A stretch of 6,177 nt of DNA, from contig JBKJVQ010000123.1 of the NCBI GenBank assembly GCA_046717125.1, forward strand, positions 1-6,177, given 5' to 3'. The translations under genes and the position numbers were made by a program. Position 1 is the stretch's first letter. Each line of letters begins with the position of its first letter. This DNA is from JBKJVQ01 sp046717125. Lineage in GTDB: Bacteria > Pseudomonadota > Alphaproteobacteria > Rhizobiales > Methyloligellaceae. This document shows positions 1-5,527 of the stretch, one piece after another. The notes beneath the pieces are model-generated. The model was not told the origin of the DNA and ran no database searches. It saw nothing but the letters and a program-made list of their open reading frames with translations.

Positions 1-393
1 GTTATGGGATTTCCGCTCATGGTGCGGGCGATCCGCCTTTCGGTCGAGGCGGTGGACAGAAAGCTGGAGGACGCCGCCGGCACGCTCGGCGCCAACCGTT
101 TCTGGATCTTTGCGACGATCACGCTGCCGCTCATTCTGCCGGGCCTGATCGCCGGAGCGGTGCTTTCCTTCGCCAAAGCGATGGGCGAATTCGGCGCGAC
201 GATCACCTTCGTCTCCAATATTCCCGGCGAGACGCAGACGCTGCCCTCCGCCATCTGGACGCTGACGCAGGTGCCGGGTGGTGAGGCGGCGGCGCTCCGG
301 CTATGCGCCATCTCGGTCGTCATCTCGGTCGTCGCGCTGGTCCTGTCGGAAACGCTGGCGCGGCGTGTGGCGCATGGGACCGCTCCGCCGTGA
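1..393 (+). CDS. modB: Molybdate ABC transporter permease ModB, 3' part (5' end outside window)
   Basis: This is the C-terminal 130 residues or so of the inner-membrane permease of the molybdate importer, which passes MoO4(2-) from the periplasmic binding protein ModA to the cytoplasm using ATP hydrolysed by ModC. The frame is already open at base 1, and ModB proteins are usually about 220-230 residues, so the start lies upstream and the ATG at 4 is internal. Fragment residues 23-43 form the EAA loop that docks on the ATPase (EDAAGTLGA, then TLPLILPG). Residues 62-67 (GEFGAT) are typical of ModB and related oxyanion permeases. Hydrophobic helices lie at about 42-60 and 99-118. The stop overlaps the GTG start of modC, which indicates translational coupling. 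A tungstate or other oxyanion permease is the main alternative; the Mop domain on the partner ATPase favours molybdate. Confidence 0.93.
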   Translation, partial: VMGFPLMVRAIRLSVEAVDRKLEDAAGTLGANRFWIFATITLPLILPGLIAGAVLSFAKAMGEFGATITFVSNIPGETQTLPSAIWTLTQVPGGEAAALRLCAISVVISVVALVLSETLARRVAHGTAPP

Positions 394-1472
394 CGCTCGA
401 TCTCGCGCTCACCCATCGACTGGGCGCATTCGAACTCGATGCGGCTTTCCGCACAGATGGCGGCGTGACCGCTTTGTTCGGCCCCTCAGGCGCGGGCAAG
501 ACTACGATCGTACGGGCGGTCGCCGGTCTGATCCGGCCAAATCGCGGACGCATCGCGGTCGGCGGCGAAGTGCTTGTCGATACCGAGGCGCGCATCTTCG
601 TGCCCGCGCATTACCGGCGCATCGGTGTCGTGTTTCAGGAGGCGCGGCTCTTCCCGCATCTCTCCGTCGACTCCAATCTGCGCTACGGCGCACGGAGTGA
701 GGATAAGTCTTCATTCGACCGCGTCGTCGATCTCCTCGGCATCGGCCCGCTCCTGACGCGCCATCCGGCGACCCTGTCCGGCGGGGAGACGAACCGCGTC
801 GCCATCGGCCGGGCGTTGCTTTCCCAACCGCGCCTGCTCCTGCTGGACGAGCCGCTGGCCTCGCTCGACGAACAGCGCAAGCAGGAAATCCTGCCCTATC
901 TCGAAAGGCTCGCGGGCGAGTCTGACGTGCCGATACTCTATGTCAGCCACGCCTTCGCCGAGGTCGCCCGGCTGGCCGATATGCTCGTCCTGATCGACCG
1001 GGGACGCATCACCGAATCGGGGCCGCTGCGAGAGGTCGCAGCCGGGGCGGCGCTCTGGGATGTCGCCGGCCATGCCGAAGCGGGCGTCGTGCTCGACATG
1101 ACGGTTGCCGCGCATGAGGCCGATTACGGTTTGACCGTGCTGAGATCGCCGGCCGGACATTTGCGGGTCGAGCTTCTGGACGCCCCCATCGGGCGAGCCG
1201 TCCGTGTGCGGATACCCTCGCGCGACGTGATGATCGCGACGACGCGTCCGGAAGGATTGAGCGCGCTCAACATGCTTGAGGGACGCGTCGCTGCGATCGG
1301 TCCCGCGGTTGGCGCCTCCCAGGACGTGCGCGTCGATTGCGGCGGCGCGATCGTTGTGGCGCGCCTGACGCGTCGGTCGGTGATGGGGCTCGGGCTTCGG
1401 CCGGGCCTCTCCGTCCACGCGATCATCAAGAGCGTCGCGCTGGAGAAGAGCGCTGGCGGACGCGGCTCCTAG
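390..1472 (+). CDS. modC: Molybdate ABC transporter ATP-binding protein ModC
   Basis: This is the cytoplasmic ATPase that powers molybdate import through ModB. I chose the GTG at 390, which overlaps the modB stop as GTGA and gives 360 residues, a normal ModC length. The frame stays open to an ATG at 303, but that would add 29 residues lying over modB. On this numbering the Walker A motif GPSGAGKTT is at 31-39, the Q-loop glutamine at 83, the signature LSGGE at 129-133, Walker B LLLLDEP at 149-155 and the H-loop histidine at 187. Residues 291-351 match a C-terminal Mop domain (SALNMLEGRV through VHAIIKSVAL), the oxyanion-binding module that separates ModC from sulfate or iron ATPases. The signature continues ETNR where EKQR or ERQR is the common form. 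The gene is convergent with the modE-like gene 10 bp downstream, and I see no clear terminator between them. Confidence 0.95.
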   Translation: MTLDLALTHRLGAFELDAAFRTDGGVTALFGPSGAGKTTIVRAVAGLIRPNRGRIAVGGEVLVDTEARIFVPAHYRRIGVVFQEARLFPHLSVDSNLRYGARSEDKSSFDRVVDLLGIGPLLTRHPATLSGGETNRVAIGRALLSQPRLLLLDEPLASLDEQRKQEILPYLERLAGESDVPILYVSHAFAEVARLADMLVLIDRGRITESGPLREVAAGAALWDVAGHAEAGVVLDMTVAAHEADYGLTVLRSPAGHLRVELLDAPIGRAVRVRIPSRDVMIATTRPEGLSALNMLEGRVAAIGPAVGASQDVRVDCGGAIVVARLTRRSVMGLGLRPGLSVHAIIKSVALEKSAGGRGS

Positions 1473-1482
1473 CTCGCCTATT

Positions 1483-1845
1483 TTACGCGCGACGCCTGAT
1501 GCGCGACGCCGGGCTCGCGCGGGCATCCAGCGCGTCGATCTCGGCCGCACAAGTTTCCCGAACGCGCTGCTCCATCGTGCGGTAAAGGGCGAGGATTTCC
1601 CGGCCCTCCTCGGTCAGCCGCGCGCCGCCACCCTTCGCGCCGCCATGGGCGGTCTCGACTAGCGGCTTCTCAAACATGCGGTTCATCGTGTCGACCAAAA
1701 GCCAGGCGCGGCGGTAAGACATGTTCATCGCCGCGCCCGCCGCGCGAATCGATCCGTGGCGTTCGACGAGAGCGAGCAGATCGGCCTTTCCCGGACCCAG
1801 CCGTTCGCCGTTGTCGAGATCGAACCTGAGCGAAATACGAACCAT
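1483..1845 (-). CDS. ModE-type winged helix-turn-helix regulator lacking the Mop domain
   Basis: A 120-residue DNA-binding protein matching the N-terminal (LysR-type wHTH) domain of ModE, the repressor/activator that answers to molybdate. The sequence reads RLGPGKADLLALVERHGSIRAAG in two blocks, then the recognition-helix region MNMSYRRAWLLVDTMN (about 40-55), the wing GGAKGGGARLTEEG (68-81), and a helical region at 82-108 that would serve dimerisation. Classical ModE is about 260 residues with two C-terminal Mop modules; here the protein stops soon after the helix, ending in an arginine-rich tail. Its place beside modBC supports a role in molybdenum control, although the ligand sensor must be absent or supplied by another protein. 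The ATG at 1845 (complement) fits family N-termini; only a purine run GGGAAG directly abuts it, so the ribosome site is weak. A general wHTH regulator of another target is possible. Confidence 0.85.
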   Translation of the reverse strand: MVRISLRFDLDNGERLGPGKADLLALVERHGSIRAAGAAMNMSYRRAWLLVDTMNRMFEKPLVETAHGGAKGGGARLTEEGREILALYRTMEQRVRETCAAEIDALDARASPASRIRRRA

Positions 1846-1931
1846 CTTCCCACGTTACAGGATTGGCGACGGGCGGGAACCGGTGCATCGTGGCCGCGCT
1901 ATCGATACACGCCACGACAGGAGGGGTCGAC
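1846..1931. promoter_or_regulatory. Divergent intergenic region with inverted repeat (1888-1917)
   Basis: This 86-bp gap separates the divergent modE-like and hdeD-like starts, so promoters for both should lie here or close by. It contains a perfect 7-bp inverted repeat, TCGTGGC at 1888-1894 and GCCACGA at 1911-1917. The 16-nt spacer includes the 8-bp palindrome TATCGATA (1900-1907), whose centre is one base away from the dyad centre. The right arm ends next to the AGGAGGGG ribosome site of the hdeD-like gene. It could be a regulator operator or a leader hairpin that shields the ribosome site. I see no convincing -35/-10 pair and no good match to the E. coli ModE box. Confidence 0.4.
1918..1925 (+). 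promoter_or_regulatory. Strong ribosome binding site of the hdeD-like gene
   Basis: AGGAGGGG lies 6 bases before the ATG at 1932. It decides the start over the upstream in-frame TTG at 1863, which has no comparable site and would add 23 residues with no membrane or domain signal. Confidence 0.8.
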
Positions 1932-2534
1932 ATGACGGTTGCAACGGGCGCGAGCGGATCGCCGCTCAAATCGGAGATCGATCTTTTCCGCCGCGACATG
2001 GCGCGGCACTGGTGGGTCGTGGCGTTGCGCGGATTGTTCGGCGTCGCGTTCGGCCTCGTCGCGCTGCTCCTGCCTGGTGCGACCATGCTCGGGCTGGTCC
2101 TGTTCTTTGCCGGCTGGCTCCTGGCGGACGGCGTCTTTGCGCTTGTTGGCGCACTCAGGGGAGAGCGGCGCGGAACAAGCTGGGGCTGGCTCATCGTCCA
2201 GGCGCTGCTCAGTCTCGGCGTCGCCATCGTCACGATCGTCTCGCCCGCCACCACGGTCGCCGCCTTCGTCCTCCTCGTCGCCTTCTGGGCGATCGTCATC
2301 GGTGTGTCGATGCTGGGCGCGGCTTGGACGCTCCATCTCGACGACGGCCGGTTCTGGCTCATCCTCGGAGGCGCGCTTTCGATCCTCTACGGCGTCCTGC
2401 TCGTGCTCGCGCCAATGGTCGGGGCCGTGGTGCTGACCTGGTGGATCGGCGCCTACGCGCTCGTCTTCGGCGTCATGATGCTGATTGCCGCCTACAGGCT
2501 CAGGGAGCAGTGGCAGATCTACCGGCCGCGTTAG
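1932..2534 (+). CDS. HdeD family (DUF308) six-helix membrane protein
   Basis: A 200-residue inner-membrane protein of the HdeD/DUF308 family. E. coli HdeD is linked to acid resistance at high cell density, but most alphaproteobacterial members have no proven role. Six hydrophobic helices are visible at about 28-47, 50-75, 84-103, 107-131, 141-160 and 164-188, after a polar N-terminus with RRDMARHWW at 20-28. The protein has a three-fold internal pattern: each helix pair contains a proline turn (LLLPGAT at 45-51, IVSPATT at 102-108, VLAPMVG at 158-164) followed by a long helix. The length fits the family. The start is fixed by the AGGAGGGG site. The gene diverges from the modE-like gene and is followed by a hairpin with a T-rich tail, so it is probably transcribed alone. 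The family call is secure; the symbol hdeD is not, because function is unproven. Confidence 0.87.
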   Translation: MTVATGASGSPLKSEIDLFRRDMARHWWVVALRGLFGVAFGLVALLLPGATMLGLVLFFAGWLLADGVFALVGALRGERRGTSWGWLIVQALLSLGVAIVTIVSPATTVAAFVLLVAFWAIVIGVSMLGAAWTLHLDDGRFWLILGGALSILYGVLLVLAPMVGAVVLTWWIGAYALVFGVMMLIAAYRLREQWQIYRPR

Positions 2535-2585
2535 AGCGCAATCCAGCTTACCTGAAGCGGGATCGCGCTTTACGCTTTTGTTTTT
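2535..2585 (+). terminator. Candidate terminator hairpin after the hdeD-like gene
   Basis: The stem AGCGC-a-ATCC-a-GCTT (2535-2549) pairs with AAGC-g-GGAT-c-GCGCT (2555-2569). There are two mismatches (2540/2564 and 2545/2559) and a 5-nt loop, ACCTG. A T-rich run, TTTACGCTTTTGTTTTT, follows to 2585. It begins directly at the stop codon of the hdeD-like gene, and its shape suits an intrinsic terminator. It is also the left half of the larger palindromic element described separately. Confidence 0.6.
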
Positions 2586-2633
2586 GCATCATCTTTTCCG
2601 AAAAGCTGTAGCTACTTTTGGGGATGATGCTCT
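2535..2633. repeat. Compound intergenic palindromic element (likely dispersed rhizobial-type repeat)
   Basis: Two dyads are joined by a T-rich linker. The left hairpin is at 2535-2569. The right one has perfect 8-bp arms GCATCATC (2586-2593) and GATGATGC (2623-2630), with a smaller palindrome CTTTTC-C-GAAAAG (2593-2605) and AGCT-gt-AGCT (2604-2613) inside. The layout AGAGCGC, hairpin, TTTACGCTTTTGTTTTT, then GCATNATC/TTTTCCGAAAA/GATNATGC resembles intergenic repeats I remember from Rhizobiales genomes. The window contains only this copy, so membership of a family is inferred from memory. It fills the whole hdeD-like/corA gap up to the corA ribosome site. Confidence 0.5.
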
Positions 2634-2648
2634 AGGAACGCCACGAAA

Positions 2649-3620
2649 ATGCTGTCTTTCTTCACTGCGAACGGCGAAGCGCTGACCCGTCCGGGCGGGG
2701 CGGCATTGCCGGACGAGGCCAGCTGGATCGATCTCCTCAATCCGTCGCCGGAAGAGGAAAAGGAGATCGAGAAGGCGCTCGGCCTCGACGTGCCGACGCG
2801 CGAAGAGCTGCACGAAATCGAGGCGTCTAGTCGCCTCTATCAGGACGACGGCGCCTGGTTCATGACGGCGAACGTCCTGATGCAGGGCGAACTCGAAAAG
2901 CCCGTCACGACCGCGGTGACTTTCATCCTTGTCGGGAAACGGCTGGTCACCGTGCGCTACGCCGAGCCGCGCGCCTTCCTGCTTTGTCAGGCCAGGCTGA
3001 AGAAGGCCGAAGCGTCTCCGGGCGGCGGCATCAACGTGCTCGTTACACTGCTGGAAACCATCATCGACCGCACCGCCGACATGATCGAGCGGGTGCAGGC
3101 GGACGTCGACCGCGTGGGGCGCGGCATTTTCGAGATGCGCGGCGGCGTCGCCACGCGGCAAAAGCGGCTCGACGTGACGCTGCAAGAGGTGGGACGGGAG
3201 GGCGAGATCGTGTCGCGCTGTCGCGACAGCCTCTATTCGCTCGGCCGTTTGCTCAGCTTCCTCGCTTTCGCAATGCAGCAGAACGTCAAGGAGGACAAAA
3301 CCGTCCGCGTTCGCGTCCGCACCGCGCAGCGGGACGTCTCATCCCTCGCCGACCACATCGCCTTTTTGTCGAGCAAGATCACGTTCCTGCTCGATGCGAC
3401 GCTCGGCATGATCTCCATCCAGCAGGCGAGCATCATCAAGATCTTTTCGGTCGCCGCGGTCGTGTTCCTGCCTCCGACGCTGGTCGCCTCGATCTACGGC
3501 ATGAACTTCGATGCCATGCCCGAGCTGCAATGGGCGTTCGGCTATCCCGCCGCGCTTGTGCTCATGGTCCTCGCGGCCGTCCTGCCCTATCTCTATTTCA
3601 AGCGGCGCGGCTGGCTCTAA
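2649..3620 (+). CDS. corA: CorA-type divalent metal ion (Mg2+) transporter
   Basis: A 323-residue CorA-family channel/transporter, expected to form a homopentamer in the inner membrane and to carry Mg2+ (some members take Co2+, Ni2+ or Zn2+). The long cytoplasmic N-terminal part (about 1-260) starts with MLSFF and contains a long helical stretch at 125-260 that would form the funnel. Two membrane helices close the protein, at about 264-283 and 298-317. The selectivity motif GMN is at 284-286 in SIYGMNFDAMPEL, and the acidic loop MPEL follows as in canonical CorA. The C-terminus FKRRGWL is basic, as expected near the pore entrance. The GMN with MPEL pattern argues for Mg2+ rather than the Zn2+ exporter/importer ZntB, though the substrate is not provable from sequence. 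AGGAA at 2634-2638 lies 10 bases before the ATG. Palindromic elements lie on both sides, so it is likely monocistronic. Confidence 0.9.
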   Translation: MLSFFTANGEALTRPGGAALPDEASWIDLLNPSPEEEKEIEKALGLDVPTREELHEIEASSRLYQDDGAWFMTANVLMQGELEKPVTTAVTFILVGKRLVTVRYAEPRAFLLCQARLKKAEASPGGGINVLVTLLETIIDRTADMIERVQADVDRVGRGIFEMRGGVATRQKRLDVTLQEVGREGEIVSRCRDSLYSLGRLLSFLAFAMQQNVKEDKTVRVRVRTAQRDVSSLADHIAFLSSKITFLLDATLGMISIQQASIIKIFSVAAVVFLPPTLVASIYGMNFDAMPELQWAFGYPAALVLMVLAAVLPYLYFKRRGWL

Positions 3621-3675
3621 AGCATTTCCGGGCGAAGTGCATGGCGGTTCGCCGTCGAGAATGCGTCAACACACC
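3618..3675. repeat. Intergenic palindromic element after corA
   Basis: Outer arms GCATT (3622-3626) and AATGC (3660-3664) enclose inner arms GCGAA (3632-3636) and TTCGC (3648-3652). The order AAAGCATTTCC, GCGAAGTG, GGTTCGC, GAATGCGTCAA is close to a second intergenic repeat type I remember from Rhizobiales. It starts at the corA stop codon and could also act as a transcription stop, although no T-run follows. Only one copy is in the window, so the family membership is an inference. Confidence 0.45.
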
Positions 3676-3765
3676 AGCCCCGCCAGGGATTTAGCCGCAA
3701 GAAGCGGAGTGCGCGGGAGCTCCGTTGCGGCGTCAAATGCGCCGGGACGCAGTATGGAGAGAATC

Positions 3766-4506
3766 ATGAAACTGGAAGGCAAGGCGGCGATCGTCACCGG
3801 CGGCAGCCGCGGCATCGGCGCGGCGATTGCGCAACGCTTCGCGGACGAAGGCGCGGATGTCGCGATCACTTATTCCGCGTCGAAAGGCCCGGCGGACGAG
3901 GTCGTCAAGGCGATCGAGGCGAAGGGGCGCAAGGGGCTCGCCATCAAGGCCGACGCGACCGACCATGCCGCGGTCGCCGCCGCGATCGGGAACGCACACG
4001 AAGCCTTCGGGCGGCTCGATATTCTCGTCAACAATGCCGGCATTTTCGAAGGCGGCCATCTCACCGACCTCACCGACGAGAAATTCGACCGCACCATCGA
4101 CGTCAACGTGAAGGCCGTGTTCGTCGCCGCGCGCGAAGCGGCAAAGCTGATGCAGGAGGGCGGCCGCATTATCAATCTCGGTTCGGTACTCGGCATGCGC
4201 GTCCAGGCGCCGGAGGGTGGGCTCTATTCGATGTCGAAATTCGCCGTGGCGGGGCTGACGCGCGCTTGGGCGCACGATCTCGCGCCGCGCAAGATCACGG
4301 TCAACAATATCCAGCCGGGGCCGATCGACACCGACATGAACCCGGCCGGCGCCGGCGCTTTCGCCGAGCAGATGCGCGAGGCGACGGCGCTCAAGCGCTA
4401 CGGTACGGCGGACGAGATCGCCGCGGCCGCCGCGTTCCTCGCATCAGACGAGGCGGCCTTCATAACCGGGGTCGCGCTGACCGTTGATGGCGGTACGGAG
4501 GCCTGA
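3766..4506 (+). CDS. SDR-family NAD(P)-dependent oxidoreductase
   Basis: A 246-residue classical short-chain dehydrogenase/reductase: a soluble Rossmann-fold enzyme that reduces or oxidises a carbonyl/alcohol with NAD(P)H. The cofactor motif TGGSRGIG is at 11-18 and NNAG at 89-92. The full catalytic tetrad is visible as N114, S140, Y154 and K158 (YSMSK), and the PGPIDTDM segment follows at 184-191. The arrangement resembles FabG-like 3-oxoacyl reductases, but the substrate cannot be read from sequence and FabG itself is not claimed. I chose the ATG at 3766, preceded by GGAGAG at 3756-3761. An ATG at 3754 would add only MERI. The open frame further upstream to 3511 overlaps corA and is not coding. 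The stop overlaps the next start as TGATG, so this gene probably heads an operon with the zincin-like genes. Confidence 0.9.
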   Translation: MKLEGKAAIVTGGSRGIGAAIAQRFADEGADVAITYSASKGPADEVVKAIEAKGRKGLAIKADATDHAAVAAAIGNAHEAFGRLDILVNNAGIFEGGHLTDLTDEKFDRTIDVNVKAVFVAAREAAKLMQEGGRIINLGSVLGMRVQAPEGGLYSMSKFAVAGLTRAWAHDLAPRKITVNNIQPGPIDTDMNPAGAGAFAEQMREATALKRYGTADEIAAAAAFLASDEAAFITGVALTVDGGTEA

Positions 4507-4916
4507 TGTCTGCGCCGGGGCGTCTCGGCCACGCGCCGGGTCTGGCCGAGTTCGACGGGATGATGCGGGCGGCGTTCGCGCGCCTGCCGGACTCGTTCCG
4601 CGATCTGGCGGCGGACGTCGTGCTGCGGGTGGAGGATTTTCCGCCCGACGACGTGCTTGCCTCCCTCAGCATCGATTCGGAATTCGACCTGCTCGGCCTC
4701 TACCAGGGCGTGAGCCTGGACAAGAAAAGCGTGCTTGACGCCGGCGCGGACGGTCCGGACTTCGTGTTCCTCTATCGCCGTCCTATCCTGCATTACTGGT
4801 CGGAAGGTGGCGAATCGCTGGAAGACATTGTCGTCCATGTCCTGGTGCACGAAATTGGCCATCATTTCGGCCTATCCGACGACGATATGGAACGGATCGA
4901 GGCCGAAGCCGTCTAG
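4506..4916 (+). CDS. Small metzincin-like metallopeptidase family protein (PF06262 type)
   Basis: A 136-residue protein without a signal peptide, matching the small zincin-like family PF06262 (formerly DUF1025). The zinc motif HEIGHHFGLSD is at 115-125. H115, H119 and D125 are the expected metal ligands and E116 the catalytic base, in the metzincin layout HExxHxxGxxD. The N-terminal half has FDGMMRAAFARLP (16-28) and VEDFPPDD (42-49). The central LLGLYQGVSL (62-71) and FVFLYRRPIL (86-95) are typical of the family, as is the helix SLEDIVVHVLVHE that leads into the active site. Proteolysis and substrate are unproven for most members, which are close to a minimal catalytic domain. The ATG overlaps the SDR stop as TGATG, so translation is probably coupled. 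The protein is expected in the cytoplasm, unlike the two secreted HECGH proteins that follow. Confidence 0.88.
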   Translation: MSAPGRLGHAPGLAEFDGMMRAAFARLPDSFRDLAADVVLRVEDFPPDDVLASLSIDSEFDLLGLYQGVSLDKKSVLDAGADGPDFVFLYRRPILHYWSEGGESLEDIVVHVLVHEIGHHFGLSDDDMERIEAEAV

Positions 4917-4955
4917 GCGTTGACGCGCGGGGGAGCGACCCACACAGTGCCGACC

Positions 4956-5510
4956 ATGTCCGGGGGGAGGCGACATCGATTTGCGCCGGCGCTTTTGCGC
5001 GCACTGCTGGCATGCGCGCTTATCCTGCCGTTCGTTTCCTTCTCGGCGACGCCCGCATTCGCCCAGAAGGGGAAGATCGTGTCCGCCGGGCAGCTCGTGA
5101 TCGCCGGGCGGCGCATGCGCTGCGGGAAGACCCCGACGCTGATCCGGGATTTCGACGGGCTGGCGCAAAGTTCGAGCCTGATCGTGCTCAATATGCGTGC
5201 GCTGAACGCGCTGCCGAAAACCGTCCGCTGGCTGGTCTATTATCACGAATGCGGTCATATCCATGTCGGGGCGAGCGAAGCTGCGGCCGATTGCTGGGCG
5301 GTCAAGCGCGCCCGCGCCGAAGGCTGGCTCACCGAAACTGGGCTCTCGGAAGCCTGCGAGACCTTCAACCGCGTCGGCCACAGTGCCGCCCATCTCGAAC
5401 CGCAAGAGCGTTGTAACCTTCTTCGGCGATGCTTCCGGTCGCGCTCGGGCGCAATTGCAAACACCCACACGACCCGCGCCCTTCTCGTGCCGGACGACAG
5501 GGATCAGTAG
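4956..5510 (+). CDS. Secreted HECGH metallopeptidase-like protein, paralogue A
   Basis: I do not recognise a named family. From the ATG at 4956 the product is 184 residues. The N-terminus carries basic residues (RRHR at 5-8), a hydrophobic stretch at about 11-30 and ATPAFA ending at 36, a good Sec signal peptide with cleavage before Q37, so the mature protein is probably periplasmic or extracellular. The zinc-type motif H97-E-C-G-H101 is followed by E108 and D112-C113. The E-x-x-A-D spacing recalls M48/M78 gluzincins, with E108 the likely third ligand. Cysteines at 56, 99, 113, 134, 153 and 159 suggest disulfides. The next gene is a paralogue. A 25-residue tail after C159 has no counterpart there. 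The start is uncertain: GTG at 4947 has GGGGGAG (4928-4934) 12 bases upstream, and a TTG at 4920 is also in frame. All keep the signal peptide. Confidence 0.82.
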   Translation: MSGGRRHRFAPALLRALLACALILPFVSFSATPAFAQKGKIVSAGQLVIAGRRMRCGKTPTLIRDFDGLAQSSSLIVLNMRALNALPKTVRWLVYYHECGHIHVGASEAAADCWAVKRARAEGWLTETGLSEACETFNRVGHSAAHLEPQERCNLLRRCFRSRSGAIANTHTTRALLVPDDRDQ

Positions 5511-5527
5511 GAACTCGGACGTCGGAA

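Noticed and set aside
303..389. In-frame upstream extension of modC from ATG 303
   Set aside because: It lies wholly over modB, adds residues unlike any ModC N-terminus, and the GTGA overlap at 390 gives the normal family length.
1487..1510. 10-bp direct repeat GCGCGACGCC with 14-bp period at the 3' end of the modE-like gene
   Set aside because: Two copies only, inside an arginine/serine-rich coding tail; composition explains it.
711..1550. Long open frame (279 codons) on the minus strand opposite modC
   Set aside because: It is a shadow of the GC-rich modC codons: its translation is rich in Arg, Asp and His with no domain, while the plus strand has every ABC motif in order.
1670..2362. Minus-strand open frame of 230 codons across the modE-like and hdeD-like genes
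   Set aside because: It overlaps two well-supported genes in other frames and has a low-complexity Ser/Thr/Pro/Arg composition with no motif.
1721..2611. Plus-strand open frame of 296 codons overlapping hdeD
   Set aside because: It is arginine-rich, has no membrane helices or motif, and competes with the six-helix frame that has a strong ribosome site.
3695..3707. Small hairpin CCGC-AAGAA-GCGG upstream of the SDR gene
   Set aside because: A 4-bp stem is expected by chance in DNA this rich in G and C, and no promoter or terminator signal accompanies it.
3511..3765. Upstream in-frame extension of the SDR gene into corA
   Set aside because: SDR proteins begin at the MKLEGKAAIVTGG segment; the extension overlaps the end of corA and crosses the palindromic element.
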